DNA of 43,567 nucleotides, taken from the NCBI RefSeq assembly GCF_015355765.1, contig NZ_JACWNA010000027.1, positions 1-43,567 of the forward strand, in the 5' to 3' direction. The first letter of the stretch is position 1. The number at the start of each line of letters is the position of its first letter. Source of the stretch: Actinomyces haliotis. GTDB taxonomy: Bacteria > Actinomycetota > Actinomycetes > Actinomycetales > Actinomycetaceae. The position numbers were made by a program, and so were the translations under genes. The notes beneath the pieces are model-generated. The model was given only the letters and a program-made list of their open reading frames with translations, searched no databases and had not been told where the DNA came from. This document shows positions 8,500 through 15,960 of this stretch, in pieces.

Positions 8500-10140
8500 A
8501 TGACGAGCAGCCCCAGCCAGGCGGAGGCGGGGTGTCCCCTCACCCCGAGCACCCCCGGCCGCCGCGTCGAGGTCCCCGAGGCTCTCCAGCGCGGCCGCGC
8601 GGACGCCGACCCGGCCCGTCCCCGCTGGCACGTCACACCGCCGTGGGGATGGCTCAACGACCCCAACGGCCTCACCGTCCAGCCGGGCCCCGACGGTGAG
8701 CCGCTCGTGCACCTCTTCTACCAGCACAACTCCCACGCGCCGGTCCACGACCTCATCCAGTGGGGCCACCAGTACTCGGCGGACCTCGTCCGCTGGACCG
8801 ACCTTCCGATCGCCCTCGAGCCCGGCCCGGAGGGCCCCGACGCCCTGGGCTGCTGGTCCGGTGTCATCGTCGACGGTCCCACGGATCCCACCGACCCGGA
8901 CGGTCCGACCACCCCGACGATGGTCTACTCGGGGAACATGGGCGGCCCGACCCAGGTGGGCTGCCTGGCCGTGCCCGCGGTCCCACCCGACGAGGATCCG
9001 CTGCTCACGCGCTGGGTCAAGGACGGCGCCAACCCCGTCGTCGACGTCGCCCACGTGAGCGTCGGGCAGGACCTGCCCGAGATGCGCGACCACTCCGTGT
9101 GGCGCGAGGACGGACGCTGGTACCAGGTCATGGGATCCGGGATCCCCGGCGCCGGGGCCGACGGCGCACAGGGCGGAGCCGCCCTGTGCTTCTCCAGCGA
9201 GGACCTGCGCACCTGGACCTACGAGGGACCCCTCGCCGTCGGCGACGGCGACGTCAGCGCCACCGGCACCGTCTGGGAGTGCCCCGAGCTCAGCACGGTC
9301 CCCGGTGACGGTGGCACGGCCGACGTCCTGTGCGTCTCCGCCTGGCACGACGGCGACACCATGCGCTCGATGTGGATGACTGGCGTGCGAACCGGCACCC
9401 GCATGACGGTCACCGCGCAGGGGTGCAGCGACCTCGGCGAGAACTACTTCTACGCTCCCCAGTCCGTGACCCTGCCCGACGGGCGCCGCGTCACCATCGG
9501 CTGGATGCAGCTCAACGGGACCCAGGAGCAGCGCATCGCGGCGGGCTGGGCAGGCTCGATGAACGTGCCCCGGACCGTCACCCTCGCCGCCGACGGCACC
9601 CTCCGCTTCGCGCCGATCGCCGAGTTCGAGACGCTCCGCGGGGATCAGGTCGCTGACCTCGACGGCGAGGCCGCCGCTGCGGTCGAGCTGCGCGGCCGCA
9701 GTCTTGACGTCGTGCTCTCGGGCGAGCTTGGAGGCGACCCGGTCGTCATCGACCTCCTCGCCTCCGAGGACGGGTCACGCAGGACGAGACTCATGCTCTC
9801 GCGTCGCGCGCCGGTCGGTGACGCCGGGCAGGACGCCTGGACCGGCTGGCTCAGCCTCGACCGCACCGGCTCGGTCGAGCCGGGCTCACCCTGTGAGGGT
9901 GAGGAGACGCGCGAGCTGAGCGGTCCCGTGCCACTGGGTGAGGACGGCGGCGTCGAGCTCCGGATCCTCCTGGACCGTTCGAGCCTCGAGGTCTTCGTCA
10001 ACGGCCAGCCCCTGTCCGCACGCGTCGGATCCGATCCGGCCGACGAGCGCGTCGTCGTTCACGGCGCAGGGCTCACGCGGGCGAGGCTGCGCGCCTGGAC
10101 TATGGACGACGCCTACGGCGAGCGCCTGGCCGCGCGCTAG
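8500..10140 (+). CDS. GH32 sucrose(-6-phosphate) hydrolase / beta-fructofuranosidase
   Basis: A 546-residue GH32 enzyme: five-bladed propeller (about 40-370) plus C-terminal beta-sandwich ending in LLDRSSLEVFVNGQ. The nucleophile is Asp54 in WLNDPNG, the acid/base Glu260 in WECPEL, and the transition-state Asp197 is in the RDP position, here R-D-H. The ENYFYAPQS block is also typical. There is no signal peptide, so it acts inside the cell, probably on sucrose or sucrose-6-phosphate. The ATG at 8500 has an ACGGAGG site. It is divergent from xseB and pairs functionally with the fructokinase at 7093-8067; no PTS or other sugar transporter is in the window. Confidence 0.9.
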   Translation: MTSSPSQAEAGCPLTPSTPGRRVEVPEALQRGRADADPARPRWHVTPPWGWLNDPNGLTVQPGPDGEPLVHLFYQHNSHAPVHDLIQWGHQYSADLVRWTDLPIALEPGPEGPDALGCWSGVIVDGPTDPTDPDGPTTPTMVYSGNMGGPTQVGCLAVPAVPPDEDPLLTRWVKDGANPVVDVAHVSVGQDLPEMRDHSVWREDGRWYQVMGSGIPGAGADGAQGGAALCFSSEDLRTWTYEGPLAVGDGDVSATGTVWECPELSTVPGDGGTADVLCVSAWHDGDTMRSMWMTGVRTGTRMTVTAQGCSDLGENYFYAPQSVTLPDGRRVTIGWMQLNGTQEQRIAAGWAGSMNVPRTVTLAADGTLRFAPIAEFETLRGDQVADLDGEAAAAVELRGRSLDVVLSGELGGDPVVIDLLASEDGSRRTRLMLSRRAPVGDAGQDAWTGWLSLDRTGSVEPGSPCEGEETRELSGPVPLGEDGGVELRILLDRSSLEVFVNGQPLSARVGSDPADERVVVHGAGLTRARLRAWTMDDAYGERLAAR

Positions 10141-10156
10141 GCCCCGAACCAGAGCG

Positions 10157-10223
10157 CGAGTCAGCCCGTTTGGCGCGAGAACACCCGTTGTTGGGGCGGA
10201 CTCGCGCCAAACGGGCTGACTCG
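10157..10223. repeat. Perfect 23-bp inverted repeat with 21-nt loop
   Basis: Arms 10157-10179 and 10201-10223 are perfectly complementary. The element lies between the convergent GH32 and xseA genes and could be a bidirectional terminator. The long arms and low GC pairing core (CCCGTTTGG) are unlike the window's other terminators and would fit a dispersed palindromic element. Confidence 0.75.
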
Positions 10224-10250
10224 GCGAGCGGGTGTCGTGAGGCGGGCGGG

Positions 10251-11609
10251 TCAGCTCTCAGACGGAGCGGGCTTCGTGGCGCCCACGACCTGCGCCACCA
10301 TGCGCCCGGAGGCGAGGACGCCCTCGATGAGGTCGCCCTTCTTGATGTCGTCCGCGCTGCGGATGACGCCGCCGCCGGGCTTGCGCAGGATCGCGTAGCC
10401 GCGGTCGAGGACCCCCTGCGGGGACAGAGCCGTGAGCCGGGCGCGTTCGGCGCGCAGGTCCGCGGCCGCCAGGTCGATCGCCGTCGTCATGGCCCGGCGC
10501 ATGCGGGAGCGGGCCTGGTCCAGCTCGACCACCTTGTCCCGCACGATGACGGTCGGGTCCGTCATGACGGGGCGCTCGCGCACCTGGTCCAGGCGCCGCT
10601 GCTCGTCCTCGATCCTCTTCGTCAGGCTCACCCGGATGCGCTCGCGGGCCTGGTCGAGCCCGACCGTCTCCTCGGCGAGGTCCGGCACGATCCGACGCGC
10701 GGCGTCCGTCGGCGTCGAGGCACGGTAGTCGGCGACGTAGTCGAGGAGCGGGCGGTCGGTCTCGTGCCCGATGGCGGAGACGAGGGGCGTGCGGGCGGCA
10801 GCGGCGGCGCGCACGAGGCCCTCGTCGGAGAACGGCAGGAGGTCCTCGACGCCGCCGCCCCCGCGGGCGACGACGATGACCTCGACGGTCGGGTCCGCGT
10901 CGAGCTCCTGGATGGCTCGCGTGATCTGGGGGACCGCGTGGACACCCTGGACGGCGACCTCGCGCACCTCGAAGGGCAGCCCGGGCCAGCGCAGTCGGGC
11001 GTTGGTGATGACGTCGTCCTTGGCCTTCGCGTCGTGTCCGCACACCAGGCCGACCTTGGTGGGCAGGAAGGGAAGCGGCTTCTTCCGCCCCGGCTCGAAC
11101 AGCCCCTCGGCGGCGAGGATCCGGCGCAGCTGCTCGATGCGGGCCAGGAGGTCGCCCTCGCCGACGGGGCGGACGTCGTCGAGCTGCAACTGGAGGGAGC
11201 CTCCCTTCGTCCAGAAGGTCGGCCGGCCGTGGACGACGACGCGTGAGCCTTCCTTCAGCTGCGCGCCCATCGCCCGCTCGGAGCGCTCGAGGTCGCGGCG
11301 GTACAGGGAGGCCCGCAGGCTCATCTCCGCCTCCGGGTCCCGCAGCGTCAGGAAGGACATGCCGGCACGACGGTTGAGCTGGACGATCTGCGCCTCGACC
11401 CACACCTCGGTCATGCGGGCGACGTAGGCGTCGATCTTCGTGGAGAGCAGGCGGAGGGGCCACGGGTTCTCCGCCGTCGTGTCCCGGGCGAGGCGGGCGG
11501 GCTCCTTGCGGGTGGCGGGGTTGCCGCGCTCGGCGTCGGCCCTCACGCTGCCGGGGGCGTCGGTACGGCCGGGGGCGGGGGATCCCTGAGCGGGGGGCTG
11601 CTGCGTCAC
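10251..11609 (-). CDS. xseA: Exodeoxyribonuclease VII large subunit
   Basis: A 452-residue XseA. After a ~45-residue Pro/Ala/Arg leader comes the OB-fold (about 55-150, WVEAQIVQLNRRAGMSFLTLRD), then the catalytic domain with VGLVCGHDAKAKDDV, VIVVARGGGGVEDLLPF, SAIGHETDRPLLDYVADYRASTPT, and a long helical arm before the C-terminal RGYAILR segment. With XseB it degrades single-stranded DNA from both ends. The start is taken as GTG 11609; the longer open frame upstream is low-complexity. A CACAGT hexamer 6 nt before the GTG and the absence of a clear SD would fit a leaderless message. Confidence 0.92.
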   Translation of the reverse strand: MTQQPPAQGSPAPGRTDAPGSVRADAERGNPATRKEPARLARDTTAENPWPLRLLSTKIDAYVARMTEVWVEAQIVQLNRRAGMSFLTLRDPEAEMSLRASLYRRDLERSERAMGAQLKEGSRVVVHGRPTFWTKGGSLQLQLDDVRPVGEGDLLARIEQLRRILAAEGLFEPGRKKPLPFLPTKVGLVCGHDAKAKDDVITNARLRWPGLPFEVREVAVQGVHAVPQITRAIQELDADPTVEVIVVARGGGGVEDLLPFSDEGLVRAAAAARTPLVSAIGHETDRPLLDYVADYRASTPTDAARRIVPDLAEETVGLDQARERIRVSLTKRIEDEQRRLDQVRERPVMTDPTVIVRDKVVELDQARSRMRRAMTTAIDLAAADLRAERARLTALSPQGVLDRGYAILRKPGGGVIRSADDIKKGDLIEGVLASGRMVAQVVGATKPAPSES

Positions 11610-11720
11610 GGCCCCACTGTGCCACGCGCGGCGGTCCGGACCCGCCCCGATGCTCGGCGCGGACCATCGCGGCCTCAGGCTTCCCGCGCGGCGCGGCACC
11701 CGCCCGGCCCGGGACCGCGA

Positions 11721-11757
11721 CAACGCCCTCCGCAGGGCGGTGCTGCGGAGGGCGTTG
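11721..11757 (-). terminator. Terminator after the alkyltransferase-like gene
   Basis: A 14-bp perfect stem (11721-11734 with 11744-11757) with a 9-nt loop lies 64 bp past the minus-strand gene's stop. The rest of 11610-11820 shows no gene. Confidence 0.65.
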
Positions 11758-11820
11758 ATGTCCCGACTCGATGTGCCCGGTGACGCGACCAGGGGCCGGC
11801 GGCGGGCGGTGCGGCTGGTG

Positions 11821-12504
11821 TCAGCCGGCGATGATCTGCGTGAGGCGCTTGGCGTCAGCGCACACGCGGTCGAAGGGCACGTACCAGATCGGCCCGTCGG
11901 GGCTGAGCGTCTGGGTGACGAGGCCCTCGGCCTTGAGGCACTCCAGGCGGCTGGCGGTGTCGTCGCCCTGCGTCTGCCAGGCAGGCTCCTTCGTGGGGAT
12001 GACGTAGCCACCGATGGTGGGGGAGGCCCACCGCAGGAGGAGGACGCGGGCACCCTCACGGGCGGACACGTCCGGGTTCGTAGCGAGGGAGGAGGCGACG
12101 CCCTTCGCGGAGCCGATCCCGACGGCGGTGGCCAGGGCGCCGTAGGTGGTGCACAGGGCCGGCTTGTGCTCGACGAGGCGGGCGACGGCGTGCGAGACGC
12201 GCTCGCGGGCCGAGGAGGAGGCGGCGGCGTCAGCGATGGCGCGGACACGGGCTCCGGTGAGGTGCGAGGTGTTGGCGAGCTCCGAGGAGGAGATGCCGTG
12301 GGCGAGACCCCGGAGGATGAGGGAGTCGCGCTCGTCGCGCAGGGAGGAGAGCTGCTCCTGGAGGCGCTCCTGCTCGCCCGCGAGCTCGTCGAGACGCGTC
12401 AGGATCGGAGCGGACTCCGTGGTGAGACGGGCGCCGGAGCGGCTGCGGGAGTCGGTTGCGGTCATCGAGACCGGCGCGCCGATCACGCCTTCGTCGAGTG
12501 CCAT
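11821..12504 (-). CDS. Alkyltransferase-like (MGMT C-domain-like) protein with coiled-coil leader
   Basis: A 227-residue protein. Residues ~25-60 form a Glu/Arg/Leu-rich coiled coil, followed by a helical HTH-like stretch (ELANTSHLTGARVRAIADAA). The C-terminal ~95 residues follow the layout of the MGMT/ATL DNA-binding domain: TTYGALATAVGIGSAKGVASSL, NP, a strand region, GGY, and a closing ECLKAEGL helix. The PCHR active-site motif is absent (LLLRWASP in its place), so it cannot be a classical alkyl acceptor. A lesion-recognising or plain DNA-binding role is inferred. ATG 12504 is chosen because the predicted promoter (12546-12574) overlaps the longer start at 12561, and a GAAGG site precedes 12504. 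Confidence 0.55.
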   Translation of the reverse strand: MALDEGVIGAPVSMTATDSRSRSGARLTTESAPILTRLDELAGEQERLQEQLSSLRDERDSLILRGLAHGISSSELANTSHLTGARVRAIADAAASSSARERVSHAVARLVEHKPALCTTYGALATAVGIGSAKGVASSLATNPDVSAREGARVLLLRWASPTIGGYVIPTKEPAWQTQGDDTASRLECLKAEGLVTQTLSPDGPIWYVPFDRVCADAKRLTQIIAG

Positions 12505-12545
12505 GAAAGAGACCTTCGTGTCGAGTGGCTGGGGACGCGCGCAAC

Positions 12546-12574
12546 CATATATTGAGGGCACCGCGGGAACTCAA
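12546..12574 (-). promoter_or_regulatory. Sigma-70-type promoter for the alkyltransferase-like gene
   Basis: On the minus strand: -35 TTGAGT (12574-12569), 17-bp spacer, -10 TATATG (12551-12546). It would start transcription about 35 nt upstream of the ATG at 12504. It lies in an unusually AT-rich patch for this window. Confidence 0.55.
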
Positions 12575-12730
12575 GTGATCGCTGAAATCGGCACTTTTCT
12601 GCGGAATGGCGCGAAAAAACCTGGATGCGCTTGGGATCCTTGCGCCTCCGTAGAACGCCTGAGAACCCACATGCGTGATGCGGGTACACCCTGCGAGGTG
12701 GGAGGCGCGTGCGGGTTTTTCGGGAGAAGG

Positions 12731-12754
12731 ACGCCGATCGGCGGCGATCGGCGT
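12731..12754 (-). terminator. 24-bp palindrome downstream of rmuC
   Basis: Arms 12731-12740 and 12745-12754 pair perfectly around a 4-nt loop, 73 bp past the rmuC stop. On the minus strand a T/C-rich run follows, fitting a terminator; an operator is also possible. The rest of 12505-12826 is AT-richer noncoding sequence with the promoter above. Confidence 0.4.
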
Positions 12755-12826
12755 GAAACCTGGGAAAACCCCGAATATCCCGAAAGTTCACCCATCGGGG
12801 CGGAGGGAATTGGCCCGGGTGAATTT

Positions 12827-14245
12827 TTACGACCGCAGGGGGTGAGCCGTGAGCTCGGGGGCCGTGAGACGGCGGACCTGTGCCGCGTCCGGATCCACCT
12901 CGTGGAGCTCGGTGAGGGAGTCCCCGAGCGCCTCGAAGGACCTCGCCGTCACGAGCAGCCTCGACTCCACCGAGCCGACCGCCCTGTTGTAGGCGGTGAC
13001 CGAGCGAGTCAGGGCACTGCCCAGCTGGTCGAGGTGACCGGCCACGGTCCCCAGACGCTCGTAGAGGGTCCGGCCCAGGTCGAGCAGCTCGCGCGCGTCC
13101 TCGTTGACCGCCGTGCGCGCCCACGCCGTGGCGCAGGTGCGCAGGATGCCGAGCAAGGAGGCCGGGGAGGCGAGAGCCACGCCGCGGTCGAGGGCGTGCT
13201 CCATGAGCGTCGGGTCCGCGTCCAGCGCCGCCGAGAGGATCGGCTCCGCGGGCACGAACAGGACGACGAGCTCGGGGGAGTCCCCGAGCGAGCGGTCGTA
13301 GTGGCGGTCCGCGAGGGCGTCGATGTGACCGCGCAGCGCCCGCGCGTGCTGAGCGAGGAGCCGCGTGCGCTCCGCCTCCGTCGGCCGCGTTGTTCCGGTC
13401 GCTCCCGACGACGCCTCCCCGCCGTGCGCTCCCGGCGCACCGTCCTCGCCCTGGGCTCCCTGCGTCGTGCGCTCTGCTCCGGTCGCCTCGTCTGTCCCGG
13501 TCCTCGCCACGTTCCCCGCGTCGTGTCCGGTCCTCGCACCCGTCGCGCCCGCGCCACCGGCGCTGCGCTCCTCCTCGCCGACGCCGCAGGCGCGGAGGTA
13601 GGCGTCCAGCGGCACCTTCGCGTCCAGCGCGAGGTGGCCCCCGGCGGGCAGGTGGATGACGGCGTCGGGTCGCGAGCGCCCGGTCCCGGAGCGGACACCG
13701 TCGTCGATCGAGCCGGCTCCGGCCCTCCGGCCCACGACCGAGGCCACCGAGCGCTGCTCCACGAAGTCGATGTGCCGCATCATCCCCGAAGCCTCGAGAA
13801 CCCGCGCGAGCTCGACCTCACCCCACAGCCCCCGGCTCGAGCGCGAGCGCAGCGCGCCCTCGAGGGAGGCCGTCGCACGTCGAAGCTCCTGCTCGCTGCG
13901 AGCCCCTGCTCTCAGCTGCTCGGAGAGCGTCGCGTGCTGGGCGGCGCGCTGGCGCTCCATGCTCTCCACCCGCGCCCCGACCTGCTCGAGCTGCTGGCGG
14001 ACGGGCGCCAGCGCGCGCAGGACGGCGCCGTCCCGCTCGGCCCGCTCCTCCGCGAGCTGTGTGCGCTCGGAGAGCTCCTCCGCGCGTGCCCGCCACTGCG
14101 CCGCCTCCGCACGCAGCGAGGCGGCCTCATCACGGCCCCCCGCCCGCGCCGTCGCCGACCGGGCGACGGCCAGCGCGTAGCCGAGGACGGCGCCGACGGC
14201 GATGCCGAGGACGAGCAGCAGGACGGGCAGGGCGGTGGTGCTCAT
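12827..14245 (-). CDS. rmuC: DNA recombination protein RmuC
   Basis: A 472-residue protein: one N-terminal membrane helix (LPVLLLVLGIAVGAVLGYAL), a long coiled coil (about 35-130), then the RmuC nuclease-like domain with RGLWGEVELARVLEASGM, RPDAVIHLPAGGHLALDAKVPLDAY, and PELVVLFVPAEPILSAAL. A ~70-residue Gly/Ala/Thr/Glu low-complexity insertion splits the domain after LDAYLRACGVGEEE and is presumably a surface loop. RmuC proteins limit recombination between short repeats. Start ATG 14245 (MSTTALPV) has a weak G-rich SD; the open frame continues upstream without meaning. It is divergent from the esterase gene. Confidence 0.85.
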   Translation of the reverse strand: MSTTALPVLLLVLGIAVGAVLGYALAVARSATARAGGRDEAASLRAEAAQWRARAEELSERTQLAEERAERDGAVLRALAPVRQQLEQVGARVESMERQRAAQHATLSEQLRAGARSEQELRRATASLEGALRSRSSRGLWGEVELARVLEASGMMRHIDFVEQRSVASVVGRRAGAGSIDDGVRSGTGRSRPDAVIHLPAGGHLALDAKVPLDAYLRACGVGEEERSAGGAGATGARTGHDAGNVARTGTDEATGAERTTQGAQGEDGAPGAHGGEASSGATGTTRPTEAERTRLLAQHARALRGHIDALADRHYDRSLGDSPELVVLFVPAEPILSAALDADPTLMEHALDRGVALASPASLLGILRTCATAWARTAVNEDARELLDLGRTLYERLGTVAGHLDQLGSALTRSVTAYNRAVGSVESRLLVTARSFEALGDSLTELHEVDPDAAQVRRLTAPELTAHPLRS

Positions 14246-14291
14246 GCCCCCACCGTCCCACGCCCCCACGACACGAATACGGCTGCCCTCC

Positions 14292-14330
14292 CCTGGAGGA
14301 GACGGATCGGGGACTCGCTCCTCCTCCAGG
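14292..14330. promoter_or_regulatory. Inverted repeat in the rmuC/esterase divergent region
   Basis: A 10-bp perfect inverted repeat (14292-14301 with 14321-14330), 40 bp upstream of the esterase ATG, is the only structure noted in the 124-bp divergent spacer. It may be an operator or a leader hairpin. Confidence 0.3.
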
Positions 14331-14369
14331 ACGATCCCCGTGGGCTCCCTCCGGGGCAGATTCAGCGGC

Positions 14370-15887
14370 ATGAAGCAGATCGGCGCACTCCCGCTCACCA
14401 CCGTGGGCGCCGTCGTCACCGCGGCCGTTCTGACCCTCCTGGCCTGCACCGTCGTCGGGGCGCTGCTCCCGCGCCTGCGTCGCGCCCGGGGCGCGGACGC
14501 TTCCGGACGCCCCCACCGCCTTCGCCGGGGAGCGGGCGCCGTCGTCGCCGTCCTCGTGCCGACGCTCCTCGCGCTCGCGACCGGGGGCCTCGCCCTCAAC
14601 CGCTCCGGCGACTACGTCCCCACAGTCTCCGACCTCGTCAGCACCGCCACCTCGGGCAAGCGCGTCACCGGCGACGTGAAGCCCCTCGCCACGCCCGCGC
14701 GGCTCGACGCGGTCCCGGCCTCGCGCTGGCGAGCGCGCTTCACCCGCCTCGACGACGGGTCGCTGACGACGACCTTCCGCGGCCCCGTCAGCGGCCTCGA
14801 CCTCAGCGTCCGCGTCATCCTCCCCCAGGGCTACAGCCCCACTGACGGACGCACCTATGACGTCATCGAGGGCCTCCACGGCTACCCGGGCGACCCTGGC
14901 TCCTTCTCCACCGCGCTCGGCGCCGCGGACGCCCTCAACAAGGCCATCAGCGCCGGTCTCATCCCACCGTCGATCATGGTCATGCCCTCCCTCGACCCCG
15001 ACGGCCGCCAGCACGACTGCGCCAACATCTCGGGGCGTCCCGCCGTCGGCACCTGGGTCGCCCAGGAGATCCCGCGGATGGTCGCCGAGACCTTCCCCAA
15101 CACGACCCGCGACCGCAGCGGCTGGCTCCTCATGGGGCTGTCCTCGGGCGCCTACTGCGCCGCCTGGCTCGCCATGAACAATGACGCCCAGTACGGCTCG
15201 GCCGGCGTCATGTCCTCCTATGACCGTCCCGTCGAGGGCGGCATGGCCCACGGCAGCGACGCCGTCGCCGCAGCCAACACGCTGTCGACGATGGTGCGCC
15301 AGCGGACAGGCCGCCCGGGACTGCGCTACTACGTCCTCGGTTCCCAGGACGACCCCTACGCGGCCGCCCTCACCGCCTGGCGCATGCAGGCCGCCCAGAA
15401 CTCCGACGACGTCGTCACCTCGGACACCCCCGTCACCGGCGGGCACACCTGGAAGCTGTGGTCGAGCCACCTGCCCACGATGCTCCGCTGGTGGGGCTCC
15501 GACCCGGCCGTCTTCCGCGCCGCCGGGCTCAGCACCGCCCAGGACGCGCAGGCCGCCGCGTCGAGCGGCATCACTCCCATCATCGACACGCCCCTCTCGC
15601 AGCGCACGAGCAAGACCGTGGCCGACGCGCAGAAGGTCACCCCGACCGACCCCGGCGGCCCGCTCACCCTCGCCGGCTGCGTCCTCCTGTGCCTCCTCGG
15701 CACCATCGCGCTCCTGCGCTGGGGGCCGCGAGGACGAGGCGCGGGCGCCTGGGTGCTGCGCAGCCTCGCGGTCCTCCTCGTCGGAGCCGCGATCGCCGCC
15801 ACCATCGGGCTGGTCGGCAACTCAGTCACCGGCTTCGCGACCTCCTGGGACGACCTCGGCGGCATCATCAGCGCAGCCTTCCAGTAG
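14370..15887 (+). CDS. Four-helix membrane protein with extracytoplasmic antigen-85-like esterase domain (copy 1)
   Basis: A 505-residue protein. Two N-terminal helices (about 10-34 and 54-76) and two C-terminal helices (about 430-450 and 462-490) frame a ~330-residue alpha/beta-hydrolase domain of the esterase D/antigen 85 type. Likely triad: Ser258 in GLSSG, Asp327 or Asp328 in GSQDD, His359 in TGGHTW. LHGYPGD would supply the oxyanion hole. With both termini inside, the hydrolase sits outside the membrane. Substrate unknown; acyl transfer or hydrolysis of envelope lipids is inferred from family only. ATG 14370 is chosen because the first helix follows directly; the SD is poor. It is the first of three related genes. 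Confidence 0.75.
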   Translation: MKQIGALPLTTVGAVVTAAVLTLLACTVVGALLPRLRRARGADASGRPHRLRRGAGAVVAVLVPTLLALATGGLALNRSGDYVPTVSDLVSTATSGKRVTGDVKPLATPARLDAVPASRWRARFTRLDDGSLTTTFRGPVSGLDLSVRVILPQGYSPTDGRTYDVIEGLHGYPGDPGSFSTALGAADALNKAISAGLIPPSIMVMPSLDPDGRQHDCANISGRPAVGTWVAQEIPRMVAETFPNTTRDRSGWLLMGLSSGAYCAAWLAMNNDAQYGSAGVMSSYDRPVEGGMAHGSDAVAAANTLSTMVRQRTGRPGLRYYVLGSQDDPYAAALTAWRMQAAQNSDDVVTSDTPVTGGHTWKLWSSHLPTMLRWWGSDPAVFRAAGLSTAQDAQAAASSGITPIIDTPLSQRTSKTVADAQKVTPTDPGGPLTLAGCVLLCLLGTIALLRWGPRGRGAGAWVLRSLAVLLVGAAIAATIGLVGNSVTGFATSWDDLGGIISAAFQ

Positions 15888-15960
15888 GGCTCGGGCACTC
15901 GGACCTTTCCGCGTCACGCCAGGTGCCGATCCGGATGAGAGGTCCCTCCTCCTCGTCCTC

